NCBI GenBank assembly: GCA_026129905.1 | Contig: JAHCHE010000020.1 | Span: forward strand, 111,541-175,540 | From: Bryobacteraceae bacterium | GTDB taxonomy: Bacteria > Acidobacteriota > Terriglobia > Bryobacterales > Bryobacteraceae | DNA: 64,000 nt | Reading direction: 5' to 3' | In this document: one piece after another, positions 33,401 to 41,991 of the stretch | Layout: each line of letters starts with the position of its first letter | Position numbering within the stretch: position 1 is the stretch's first letter | Program-made: the position numbers and the translations under genes | The notes under the pieces: model-generated | What the model was told of the DNA's origin: nothing | The model's database searches: none | Seen by the model: the letters and a program-made list of their open reading frames with translations, nothing else

Positions 33401-35038
33401 TCACCTGCCGGGAGGTCGCAGCTCGGCCGAAACGGCGGGACCCGCCGCGCGGCGCGCATCGGCCAATCCGGCGGCGGCGCGTCCGAACTCGGGGTACTGT
33501 TCCAGCGCCTGGCGGAACGCCGCCTCCGCCACCGCCGGCCTGCCGGCTTTCAGCGCGAACTGTCCCAGCGCCAGCGCGACGGGCCGGGGATACGAAGGCG
33601 GTTCGTTGTAGCGAAGCGAGCGCTCCCGCTTCACGGCATCGTCGAGCACCCGCAGCGCGCGGTCCACGCGTCCCGCCGCGAACGCGATGTGGCCATCGAG
33701 TTCCACCCGCGCTGTTTCGAGCGGCGGCGGAACGTCGCCGATCGCTTTCCGCAAATCCGACAGCGCCCGCGTCATCTGTTTCGCGCTGCTCTTTGCGCTC
33801 TTCATGTCTCCACGCGCCGCGTGCGCCAGACCCTCCGCCCAATAGCGCCAGGCGCGTTCGCGCGGCTTGTTGTATACCGGCAGCGTCTCGCCGTCAAGGA
33901 TCGCGTCCCACTTCTCGCCATGCACCAGCGCCAGCATCATGGCGAACCAACCCTGCCGGTAGGCGGTGCGGAAGTTGTCCACCTGCGAGGCCTCGCGCGG
34001 ATTCTCTTTAATTGCCAGCAGCTCGCGCGCGTTCTCCATCGCCCGGCCGTACTGTCCCATGAACGCCAGGCTCGAAGCCAGGAAGTGGACGTTGTGCCCG
34101 TGGTGACCCGCGCCGTACAGGCTGTCGGCTTTCATGTAGCCGCGCTCGTTGGCCGCCGCGGCCTCAAACGCCCCGACGCCCTCTTCCCACTTGCCGGTCT
34201 GCGCCCAGATGTGTCCCGGCATGTGCAGCGCGTGCGGGATGTTGGGCACAAGCTCCGGATACCGGCGGCAGCTTTCCCAGGCTTCGCTCGCGAACGACGA
34301 GCCTTCCCAAGCGTGGATCACGTAGTGATGCACGCCCATGTGGTCGGGCGCTCTTTTCAGGAGTTCGCGCAGGATTTCGACCGCCTCCATCGAGCCCGGC
34401 CGGGGCCGCAGGTCCGGCTTGGTGAAGCCGCTCATCAGGTGGAGCGCCAGGTAGCTCTTCGCTTCCACTTCATCCGGGTAGGCCGCGACGATCGCGCGCA
34501 GACCGCCGATGTAGGCGGCGTCGGGATCGGCCGATGCGCGCCGCGCGACAATCGAGGCAATGTACAGCTTCTCGAGTTCGGTGGCCCGGCCCGGGACGAG
34601 GCTGAGCTCGCGCGCTTTGCGGGCCGCCGTCACCGCGCGCCCCTCCGAGCCTTGCGGAACCGCCGCCTTCCTCGCCCGTTTCGAAGGCCCCGGCGCGTCC
34701 CGCACAAGCTGAAAGCGCGGACGGTAGTCGCCGGCGGCCACCATGGCGATGCCCCAGTGCGGCATCGGCGCCTCCGGATCGAGCGCCGCCGCCTGGAGGA
34801 ACGAGCGTTCCGCCTCCACCGCCCAGAACGAGTGCATCTGCGCCACGCCCTGGTTAAAGAACTTCCGCGCCTCTTCGCTCCGGGTCGTGATCGGGAAATC
34901 GATGGGCCCTTGCCCGGGCAGCAGCTTTGCCGGCAGCGATGGCGGCACGCTTTGCGGCGGAGGCGCGCACAGGTCCTTGGAAGCCGTCTGGGCGGCCAGG
35001 CACGCTGCGAACGCCACCGCGAGTCCCAGTCTCACCAT
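33401..35038 (-). CDS. Exported TPR-repeat protein
   Basis: 545 aa from the ATG at 35038, which has AAGGAGATGGAG just upstream and gives a signal peptide (RLGLAVAFAACLAAQ); longer in-frame starts upstream would overlap the SCO gene and look non-coding. The mature protein begins with LPGQGPIDFPITTRSEEARK and FNQGVAQMHSFWAVEAERSF and continues in helical TPR-like repeats to the C-terminus (LGQFALKAGRPAVAEAAFRQ). Related secreted TPR proteins are frequent in acidobacteria; no enzymatic domain is visible. The start overlaps the end of the upstream SCO-family gene by seven bases, so the pair forms an operon. Confidence 0.8.
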   Translation of the reverse strand: MVRLGLAVAFAACLAAQTASKDLCAPPPQSVPPSLPAKLLPGQGPIDFPITTRSEEARKFFNQGVAQMHSFWAVEAERSFLQAAALDPEAPMPHWGIAMVAAGDYRPRFQLVRDAPGPSKRARKAAVPQGSEGRAVTAARKARELSLVPGRATELEKLYIASIVARRASADPDAAYIGGLRAIVAAYPDEVEAKSYLALHLMSGFTKPDLRPRPGSMEAVEILRELLKRAPDHMGVHHYVIHAWEGSSFASEAWESCRRYPELVPNIPHALHMPGHIWAQTGKWEEGVGAFEAAAANERGYMKADSLYGAGHHGHNVHFLASSLAFMGQYGRAMENARELLAIKENPREASQVDNFRTAYRQGWFAMMLALVHGEKWDAILDGETLPVYNKPRERAWRYWAEGLAHAARGDMKSAKSSAKQMTRALSDLRKAIGDVPPPLETARVELDGHIAFAAGRVDRALRVLDDAVKRERSLRYNEPPSYPRPVALALGQFALKAGRPAVAEAAFRQALEQYPEFGRAAAGLADARRAAGPAVSAELRPPGR

Positions 35039-35913
35039 GGTTTCTCCATCTCCTTTTGAATCAGGTCGCCCAGCTGCCGCGCGCTGTAGCCCGGCCCGTC
35101 CACCAGGGCCGCGAGCCTGCCGTCGCGCGTCACCACCCCAGTCTTCGAGGTGTGCGTGATCAGTCCCTCCTCGGGCCAATAGACCATGCCGAATGCGCCC
35201 GCGACGCGCCGCACCTCCTCGATGGATCCGGTGAGAAAGCGCCAGCCCTCGGCCCGCGTGTTCCAGATTTTAGCGTATTTCCGCAGTTCCGAGGGCGTGT
35301 CGTGCTCCGGATCGATTGTCACCGACAGCAGCGCCAGGTCCCGTCCCAGCCGCTCGCCGAAACGACGCTGCAGCCCCGCGAAATTCGCCGCCAGCCGCGG
35401 ACACACCTCCGGCAGCGGGCATCGCGTGTAAATGAAGTTGACTGCCACCACGCGCCCGCGCAGGTCCGCCAGGCGTACGCGCACGCCGTTCTGGTCGGTC
35501 AGCGAGAAATCCGGGACAGCCGCTCCAAGTGGAACCTTCTCCGGCGGCTCGGGCAGCGCGATCCGGTCGCCCTGGTCTTCCACCACCCCGCCCGCCGCTC
35601 CGGGCCGGATTCGAATGCTCTCCAGGCGCGATTGTCCCCTGCGCACCACGAGCCGGGATTCGACCTCGGCGCCCGGCCGCAGCGCGCGCAACTCCCGCTC
35701 GCGCCGCGCGGTGAACGGCATCACCATGGCGTCCATGTACCCGGGGATCGCCTTGTGCGAGAGCACCACCCTGCGCGCCGGCGGGTCCACTTCGAGCACC
35801 ATGCCTTCCAGGCGGTACCGCTTCGCGCACCCGAACGCCAAGGCGGACAGGGTCAGCGCCGCCCATATCAGACGCCGCCTCGCTCGCGCCGTCTTGCTCA
35901 CAACATGCCCCAA
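35032..35913 (-). CDS. CusF-like domain fused to SCO1/SenC copper chaperone
   Basis: A 293-aa exported protein. After an N-terminal hydrophobic segment ending in a cysteine (LIWAALTLSALAFGC), which fits a lipoprotein signal, residues about 33-70 form a CusF_Ec-like copper domain (LEGMVLEVDPPARRVVLSH, then MDAMVMPF with candidate Met ligands). A thioredoxin-like SCO domain follows: PDFSLTDQNG, FIYTRCPLPEVCPRL, SVTIDPEHDTP and a C-terminal His in LITHTSK. The cysteine motif is C-x5-C rather than the classical C-x3-C. SCO proteins deliver copper to the CuA site of cytochrome oxidase or act as thiol reductants. No oxidase genes are adjacent. Confidence 0.88.
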   Translation of the reverse strand: MGHVVSKTARARRRLIWAALTLSALAFGCAKRYRLEGMVLEVDPPARRVVLSHKAIPGYMDAMVMPFTARRERELRALRPGAEVESRLVVRRGQSRLESIRIRPGAAGGVVEDQGDRIALPEPPEKVPLGAAVPDFSLTDQNGVRVRLADLRGRVVAVNFIYTRCPLPEVCPRLAANFAGLQRRFGERLGRDLALLSVTIDPEHDTPSELRKYAKIWNTRAEGWRFLTGSIEEVRRVAGAFGMVYWPEEGLITHTSKTGVVTRDGRLAALVDGPGYSARQLGDLIQKEMEKPW

Positions 35914-36015
35914 TATCGATTAGCGTAACACCCGCGTCTTCGCGCAATCGTGGCGAGCGGCGCCCGCGTTCGGTAGAATCGGCTTTGTAGATGGCGTCGC
36001 GGCGGCGCCCCGCTG

Positions 36016-36756
36016 ATGCGCACCCTTGAAACCTCGGAGATCTCGAAAGCTTACCGCGGCCGCAAGGTGGTGGATGACGTTTCGGTGAGGGTGGTCCAGG
36101 GCGAAGTGGTCGGCCTGCTGGGCCCCAACGGAGCGGGCAAGACGACGTCGTTCTACATGATCGTCGGCCTTATCACGCCCGATTCCGGGCGCGTCCTGCT
36201 GGACGGCGAAGACATCACTGCCCTGCCCATGTACCGCCGCGCGCGCCTCGGCGTGAGCTACCTGCCGCAGGAACCCTCCGTCTTTCGCAAGCTCACCGTG
36301 GAAGAGAACCTGATGGCGATTCTCGAAACCATGCCCCTCAGCGGCCACGAGCGCCGGGAGCGTATGGAGTCGCTAATCGAGCAATTGGGCCTGGAGCGCG
36401 TCCGCCTCAACAAGGGCTACAACCTGTCCGGCGGCGAGCGCCGCCGCGTAGAGATCGCGCGTTCGCTGGTCATCCAGCCGAGTTTCCTCCTGCTCGACGA
36501 GCCCTTCTCCGGCATCGACCCCATCCAGGTGCGCGAGTTGCAGCGCATCATCTCCTCGCTGAAAAGCTCCGGCATCGGAATACTCGTCACCGACCACAAC
36601 GTGCGCGAGACGCTGGCGGTCACCGACCGCGCCTACATCATCAACAACGGCCAGATCTTCCGCTCCGGAAGTCCCGAGGACCTGGGCCGCGACCCGGACG
36701 TGCGCCGCGTCTACCTCGGCGAGTCGTTCCAGTTCGAAGTCGGCCGCTGGCGCTAA
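36016..36756 (+). CDS. lptB: LPS-export ABC transporter ATPase LptB
   Basis: A 246-aa cytoplasmic ATPase that powers lipopolysaccharide extraction with LptFG. Walker A is GPNGAGKTT, signature [13 protein letters not shown], Walker [14 protein letters not shown], switch His in VTDHNVRE. The segment [20 protein letters not shown] and the C-terminal [17 protein letters not shown] are typical of LptB as opposed to amino-acid ABC ATPases (LivF/LivG), as is the compact length. The usual rpoN neighbour is missing; downstream is a short gap and then uup. Housekeeping in a diderm. Confidence 0.92.
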   Translation: MRTLETSEISKAYRGRKVVDDVSVRVVQGEVVGLLGPNGAGKTTSFYMIVGLITPDSGRVLLDGEDITALPMYRRARLGVSYLPQEPSVFRKLTVEENLMAILETMPLSGHERRERMESLIEQLGLERVRLNKGYNLSGGERRRVEIARSLVIQPSFLLLDEPFSGIDPIQVRELQRIISSLKSSGIGILVTDHNVRETLAVTDRAYIINNGQIFRSGSPEDLGRDPDVRRVYLGESFQFEVGRWR

Positions 36757-36919
36757 TAACTCCCCACCGACGTTTCGCAAGCAACGGCGGGGACTGGCGC
36801 CGCGAATTGTGCCGCGCCTGTCCTACGAGCCACCTTGGGCAATCGTCTTCAGGATGCGGACAGCCGAGTCGTCATCGAAGTTGAACTCGTTCGGTACGGC
36901 TTAACGGCATTCGCGACTC

Positions 36920-36953
36920 GGGCGTGCAGACCATAAGGGCGTGCAGACCATAA
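36920..36953. repeat. Perfect 17-base tandem duplication
   Basis: GGGCGTGCAGACCATAA occurs twice back to back (36920-36936, 36937-36953), ending 24 bases before the uup start. The 221-base lptB-uup gap otherwise contains only a short minus-strand peptide-like stretch ending in a stop (EFNFDDDSAVRILKTIAQGG) that I cannot assign. Confidence 0.6.
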
Positions 36954-36977
36954 GATGGTTCGAGAGGAAACGGCGCT

Positions 36978-38783
36978 GTGGCGCTACTGCTCAACGCGAT
37001 CGGCCTGGCGAAATCGTACGGACCCGCTCCCCTGTTCCAGGGAATCTCGCTCACCATCTCCGAAGGCGACCGGCTTTGCCTCATCGGACCCAATGGATCG
37101 GGAAAATCGACACTGCTCGATATGCTCGCCGGCTTGCGGGCGCCGGACGCCGGGGAGGTAGCGCTCCGCAAGGGGACGCGGCGCGGATACGTCGCGCAAC
37201 ATTCCGTCTTCGAGCCACGAATCACCGTCGGGGAGGTGGCGCGGCGCGCAACGGAGCGGGCCGGGATTCCGGAGGCGGAACGTAGGGCGCTCGAGGCCGA
37301 GGCGCTCGGACGGTCTGGCTTCGACGACTTCGATCTCGAAGCGGCCTCGCTCTCCGGCGGGTGGCAGAAACGCCTCGCCATCGCCGAGGCGCTGGTTCAG
37401 GCGCCCGACATTCTCCTGCTCGACGAACCTACGAATCACCTGGACATCGGCGGCATCGAGTGGCTGGAAGAGCTCGTGAAGAACGCTCCGCTCGCCTTTG
37501 TTATCGTCAGCCACGACCGCTATTTCCTGGAAAACATCGCCACCGACGTCGCCGAATTGAGTCCGGCATACGGCGGCGGGTTGTTGCGCGTGAAGGGGAT
37601 CTACAGCGCCTTTCTCGAAAAAAAGGGCGAGTTTCTTCACGCCCAGGCGAAGCGGCAGGAGGCGCTGGAAAACCGGGTGCGCGTTGAGCTGGAGTGGCTG
37701 CGGCGTGGCCCGAAAGCCCGGGGGACGAAGGCGAAAGCTCGGATCGACGCGGCGCGCGGCATGATCGCCGAACTGGCGGACCTTAACGCCCGAAGCCGGA
37801 CGGCCGTCGCCGGCGTGGACTTCACCGCCACCGACCGTCGAACGAAGCGGCTCGTCGAACTGGAGGATGTCGCCTGCGCGTTCAGCGGCCGGACGCTGTT
37901 CGGGAACCTGAATTTCGCCATCACGGCCGGCATGAGGGTTGGGGTCGTCGGGCCGAACGGCAGCGGAAAGACGAGCCTGCTTCGCCTCGTCCGGGGCGGG
38001 ATCGCGCCGGCAACGGGCGAGATCCGCCGCGCCGAGGGGCTGCGGGTGACGTATTTCGATCAGAGCAGGCGGCTGGATGAGAATCGGACCCTTCGCCGCG
38101 CGCTGGCGCCGGACAGCGACTCGGTGGTCTATCGCGATCGCGCCATCCACGTCAACGCGTGGGCGGCGCGGTTCTTGTTCACCCAGGAGCAGTTGAGCCA
38201 GCCGGTCGGCCGGCTGTCGGGCGGCGAGCGGGCTCGCGTTCTCATCGCGAACCTGATGCTGGAGCCGGCGGACCTGCTGTTGCTGGACGAACCGACGAAC
38301 GATCTCGACATACCGACGCTCGAGATTCTGGAGGAAAGCCTGCTCGAATTCACGGGCGCCGTCGCGCTGGTGACCCACGACCGATACCTGCTGGACCGCG
38401 TCTGTACGGTGGTTCTCGGTCTGGACGGAGCGGGCCGCGCCGAGCGGTTCGCCGACTATTCCCAATGGGAGGCGTGGGAGGCCGAGAGCAAGCGGACGAA
38501 GACGGAAACGAGGAAGCAGGCGCCGGCGGCCAGGGCGCGGGCGGCGGCTCCGGAAAGAAAGAAGCTCTCCTATATCGAAGGCCGCGAGTACGCCGGCATC
38601 GAGCAAAAGATCGCCGAGGCCGAGGAACTGCTACGGTTGAAGCGCTCCGCGCTGGAAGACCCGGCGATGGTGCGCGACGGGCGGCGGCTCCAGGAACTCT
38701 GGCGGGAGATTGAGGCGGACCAAGCCGCCGTCGAGGCCCTGTATGCTCGTTGGGCCGAGCTGGAGGAGAAACTCCAGCTCTGA
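36978..38783 (+). CDS. uup: ABC-F family ATPase, Uup type
   Basis: A 601-aa soluble protein starting at GTG 36978. Two ABC domains are present, with Walker A GPNGSGKST and GPNGSGKTS, signatures LSGGWQKR and LSGGERARV, and LLLDEPTNHLDI and LLLDEPTNDLDI Walker B sites. Between them lies the linker (KRQEALENRVRVELEWLRRG), and a C-terminal coiled-coil (EQKIAEAEELLRLKR...AELEEKLQL) after a basic hinge identifies the Uup branch rather than EttA or antibiotic-resistance ABC-F. Uup affects precise excision of transposons and ribosome function in E. coli. No membrane segments. Confidence 0.9.
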   Translation: MALLLNAIGLAKSYGPAPLFQGISLTISEGDRLCLIGPNGSGKSTLLDMLAGLRAPDAGEVALRKGTRRGYVAQHSVFEPRITVGEVARRATERAGIPEAERRALEAEALGRSGFDDFDLEAASLSGGWQKRLAIAEALVQAPDILLLDEPTNHLDIGGIEWLEELVKNAPLAFVIVSHDRYFLENIATDVAELSPAYGGGLLRVKGIYSAFLEKKGEFLHAQAKRQEALENRVRVELEWLRRGPKARGTKAKARIDAARGMIAELADLNARSRTAVAGVDFTATDRRTKRLVELEDVACAFSGRTLFGNLNFAITAGMRVGVVGPNGSGKTSLLRLVRGGIAPATGEIRRAEGLRVTYFDQSRRLDENRTLRRALAPDSDSVVYRDRAIHVNAWAARFLFTQEQLSQPVGRLSGGERARVLIANLMLEPADLLLLDEPTNDLDIPTLEILEESLLEFTGAVALVTHDRYLLDRVCTVVLGLDGAGRAERFADYSQWEAWEAESKRTKTETRKQAPAARARAAAPERKKLSYIEGREYAGIEQKIAEAEELLRLKRSALEDPAMVRDGRRLQELWREIEADQAAVEALYARWAELEEKLQL

Positions 38784-39064
38784 AAAGAGGCGCTGATTTC
38801 TGGAGTGGCAGTCACTCGGGCGGCATAGGGCCCCAACGCGAACAAGATTCGCGTCCGTTTCTAAGATCCTTGCGGAGCCTCGCTGAATGCGGGCAGGCGC
38901 AATCCACGGAGCGGCGTCCGGAACGACGATCACCAAGCTGAGGCGTTCGAGTGTCCGGCGATCCTCCTCAAGGTCAACCCACGCAATGACGCAGCGGAAC
39001 GCCAAGCCGCTCGACCCCGGCGCTTCCGCGGGATAAGGACCCGCTTCTCCGGTACAATCGGTGC

Positions 39065-40339
39065 ATGTCAGATTTGTTGCCGCTGACGCGGCGCCAATTG
39101 CTGGGGACCGGACCCGCGGCGCTGCTGGCGCAGTCCTCCAGGCCGCCTCACCGTCCGAAGGTCGCCGCCATTTGCACGATCTACTTCAAGTACTCGCACG
39201 CGCAGCACATTGTGGATCGCTTTTTGGAAGGCTACGGGTGGGAAGGCGATCACCACCGGCCGCCGATGGACCTGGTTTCGCTGTGGGTGGACCAGGTCGG
39301 CGAGGGCGATCTCAGCCGCGAGCGCGCGTCGCGCTTTCCTGCGATGAAGATCTATCCGACGATCGCGGAAGCGCTCACGCTCGGCGGGGGGAAACTCGCC
39401 GTGGACGCCGTGCTGCTCATCGGAGAGCACGGCCGCTACAAGCGCAATGAAAAGGGCCAGAGGCTCTATCCGCGCTACGAGTTTTTCAAAGAGATCGCGA
39501 AGGTGTTCGAGTCGAGCGGTCGCGCGGTTCCGGTGTTTAACGACAAGCACCTGTCGTGGAACTGGGAGTGGGCGCGCGAGATGTACGACGATTCACGCCG
39601 GCTGGGCTTCGCGTTCATGGCCGGCTCGAGCCTGCCCGTCACCTGGCGCACGCCGTCGCTCGAAATGCCGGCGGACGTCAACGTGAGCGAAGCGATGTGC
39701 GTGGCCTACGGCGGCGTGGACAGCTACGACTTTCACGCGCTGGAGACGCTCCAATGCATGGTGGAGCGGCGCAAAGGCGGCGAAACGGGAGTGACGTGGC
39801 TGGAAGCCTATCGCGGCGACCGTTTCTGGAAAGCCTTCCGCGAGGGCGTCTGGCCGCGCGAACTGGCGGAAGCGGCGCTGTGCCGCAGCCACACGCTGAC
39901 GCCGTCCCGTGCCGGATTCAACAACGATTTCCCGGCGCTCGAGGACATGGAGCGCCTGGTGAAGAACCCCGTCGCGTACCGGTATCGGCACGCCGACGGC
40001 CTGATGTGCACGATGCTGCTGATGAACGGGCTGGTGCAGGATTTCAACTTCGCCGCGCGCATCGACGGGCGCAAGAAGCCGTTCTCCGTGCAGATGTACC
40101 TTCCGATGCCGCCGGCGCGCACCAGCCTGGCGAACTTCTTCAGTCCCTTGGTTAACAACGTCGAGAAGATGTTCCTCTTGGGCAAACCGGCGTACCCGGC
40201 GGAGCGGACGCTGCTCACCACCGGGCTCACGGCCGCGGGCGTCGAGAGCCTGCACCTCGGCGAGAAGCGCTACGAGACCCCGCACCTGGCGAACATCGCC
40301 TATCAAGCCACGAAGGAATCGACATTCTGGAGGACATGA
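39065..40339 (+). CDS. Tat-exported protein of unknown function, paralogue 1
   Basis: A 424-aa protein with a twin-arginine-type N-terminus (PLTRRQLLGTGPAALLAQS), so probably exported folded. The rest begins PKVAAICTIYFKYSHAQHIV, like a Rossmann-type alpha/beta start, and contains DAVLLIGEHGRYKRNEKGQ, PVFNDKHLSWNW, FMAGSSLPVTWRTP and HALETLQCMVERRKGGETG. It is not a classical Gfo/Idh/MocA enzyme because no GxGxxG is seen, though the overall layout recalls that group. It overlaps the next gene (ATGA), whose product is a close paralogue. I recognise the family only as conserved hypothetical proteins of acidobacteria and planctomycetes. Confidence 0.75.
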   Translation: MSDLLPLTRRQLLGTGPAALLAQSSRPPHRPKVAAICTIYFKYSHAQHIVDRFLEGYGWEGDHHRPPMDLVSLWVDQVGEGDLSRERASRFPAMKIYPTIAEALTLGGGKLAVDAVLLIGEHGRYKRNEKGQRLYPRYEFFKEIAKVFESSGRAVPVFNDKHLSWNWEWAREMYDDSRRLGFAFMAGSSLPVTWRTPSLEMPADVNVSEAMCVAYGGVDSYDFHALETLQCMVERRKGGETGVTWLEAYRGDRFWKAFREGVWPRELAEAALCRSHTLTPSRAGFNNDFPALEDMERLVKNPVAYRYRHADGLMCTMLLMNGLVQDFNFAARIDGRKKPFSVQMYLPMPPARTSLANFFSPLVNNVEKMFLLGKPAYPAERTLLTTGLTAAGVESLHLGEKRYETPHLANIAYQATKESTFWRT

Positions 40340-41517
40340 TGCCGAAACGAGTCGCCGTCGTCACCACCATCTGGCGCTACTTGTCGCACGCGCAACACAT
40401 GGGCGACCGGTTTCTCATCGGCTACCCGCACGAAGGCGAATGGCGCAAGCCGGATCTGAAGGTGGTTTCGCTGTACGTCGATCAGAAGCCCGAAGCCGAT
40501 CAGAGCGGGGAGCGCGCGAAGGAGTTCGGGTTCCAGGTCTACCCGTCAATCTCCGAAACGCTGCGCTGCGGCGGCGACAAGCTGGCCGTGGACGCCGTCC
40601 TGATCATTGCCGAGCACGGCGAGTACCCGCGCAACGAAAAGGGCCAGGTCCTCTACCCGCGCTACGAGTTCTTCAAGCAGTGCGTGGAGGTCTTCGAGAA
40701 GGACGGCCGCGCGGTCCCCGTCTACAACGACAAGCACCTGTCGTACAGCTTCGAAAAAGCGAAGTGGATGGTGGACGCGTCGAAGCGCCTGGGCTTTCCC
40801 ATGCTGGCCGGCTCGTCGCTGCCTGTGACGTGGCGCCTGCCGGACATCGAACTGCCGCTCCATTGCGAGATCGAGGAGGCGCTGATGGTGGGCGTGGGCG
40901 GCAGCGACCCGATGGACTACCACGCGCTGGAAGCGATGCAGTGCATGATCGAGCGGCGCAAGGGCGGCGAGACCGGCGTAATAGCCGTGCAGATGATCGA
41001 AGGCGATGCCGTCTGGAAAGCGGGCGAGGAAGGCCGCTGGTCCAAGCGCCTGCTGACCGCCGCGCTTTCCCGCAGCGATTCGCCGCAGGGACTGACCGTG
41101 GCGGACGGCCGCACGCAGGACCTTGTGGGCTCGGGCGACCTGCCGAAGCTGGTGAAGAATCCGTCCGCCTATTTCATCGAGCACGCCGACGGGCTGAAGA
41201 CGACGCTGCTGATGCTGAACGGCGCGGTGCGGGATTTCCTGTTCGCCGCGCGCGTCAAAGGCATGCGCGGCATCCCATCCACGCAATTCTTCCTGACGCC
41301 CGTGCCGAACGTGACCTACTCGGCGTGCCTGGTCAGCAAGATCGAAGAGATGTTCATCACGGGCCGTGCGCCGTACCCGGTGGAGCGGACGCTGATCGTC
41401 AGCGGCGCGCTGGAGGCGTGCCTGACCTCGCGCCTGGACGGACACAAGCGGCTGGAGACGCCCCACCTCGTGGTGCGCTACCGAGCGCCGAAGGAATCGC
41501 AGCACGCGCGGGCGTAG
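40336..41517 (+). CDS. Protein of unknown function, paralogue 2 (no signal peptide)
   Basis: A 393-aa protein related along its whole length to the preceding gene product: PKRVAVVTTIWRYLSHAQHM, DAVLIIAEHGEYPRNEKGQ, PVYNDKHLSYSF, MLAGSSLPVTWRLP, HALEAMQCMIERRKGGETG and PYPVERTLIVSGALEA align with it. It starts directly with the alpha/beta core and lacks the twin-arginine leader, so this copy should stay in the cytoplasm. Conserved polar residues (EHG-x-Y/Y-x-x-NEKGQ, NDKHLS, SSLPVTW) suggest an active site. Tandem duplication with split localisation is the main feature. Function is not assigned. Confidence 0.75.
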   Translation: MMPKRVAVVTTIWRYLSHAQHMGDRFLIGYPHEGEWRKPDLKVVSLYVDQKPEADQSGERAKEFGFQVYPSISETLRCGGDKLAVDAVLIIAEHGEYPRNEKGQVLYPRYEFFKQCVEVFEKDGRAVPVYNDKHLSYSFEKAKWMVDASKRLGFPMLAGSSLPVTWRLPDIELPLHCEIEEALMVGVGGSDPMDYHALEAMQCMIERRKGGETGVIAVQMIEGDAVWKAGEEGRWSKRLLTAALSRSDSPQGLTVADGRTQDLVGSGDLPKLVKNPSAYFIEHADGLKTTLLMLNGAVRDFLFAARVKGMRGIPSTQFFLTPVPNVTYSACLVSKIEEMFITGRAPYPVERTLIVSGALEACLTSRLDGHKRLETPHLVVRYRAPKESQHARA

Positions 41518-41731
41518 GGATCAGGAAGCTCCGATAACGTCGAGCCGGGCGCTCAGCCCCGCGGAAGCCGCGTGCTTCAGCGCGCAGGGGAATTTCGGCA
41601 ACGGAGAGTGCAAGGCGAACTTCAACTGCGTTCTACAGGATATGGTGTCATGCTGGGCATACTTTGACCAGCCTGTGCACTCACCGAACTACTGGTCGCA
41701 GACTGTACAAGATGGGCGAGCAGACTTCACC

Positions 41732-41944
41732 TCAGGTACGCATCCATGTCCTTATCCATACACAGGAACAGCCTGCCGTTACGAAGTACACAGCCAAATT
41801 GGGGATCGAAATCGCGGCGACCGCAAGCCTCGTGCCGACCCGAAGTGACAGCAGTGGCGTCAGGATACTTCCGATCCCGAAGCCGACAATGGAGGCGATC
41901 GCTCCGGCAATAACCGACGCCGCACCGATCAGAGTTTCGTACAT
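41732..41944 (-). pseudogene. Truncated TauE/SafE-type permease remnant
   Basis: From the ATG at 41944 the minus strand reads MYETLIGAASVIAGAIASIV, GFGIGSILTPLLSLRVGT and LAVAAISIPNLA, the first membrane hairpin of sulfite-exporter TauE/SafE (TSUP) permeases, then degenerates and stops after 70 codons. An intact TSUP protein has about 250 residues. It lies downstream of the efflux operon on the same strand. The surrounding 41518-41991 gap holds nothing else I recognise; one plus-strand frame (about 41595-41848) is Cys-rich but has no family resemblance. Confidence 0.55.
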
Positions 41945-41991
41945 CAGGCATGCCCTCCATCGGCCGTCGCGTAGCAAGACAGGTCCAGGCG

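Noticed and set aside
33275..35059. A 594-codon plus-strand frame opposite the TPR gene
   Set aside because: The minus-strand gene has a signal peptide, a strong ribosome site and TPR repeats; the opposite frame is low-complexity His/Arg sequence.
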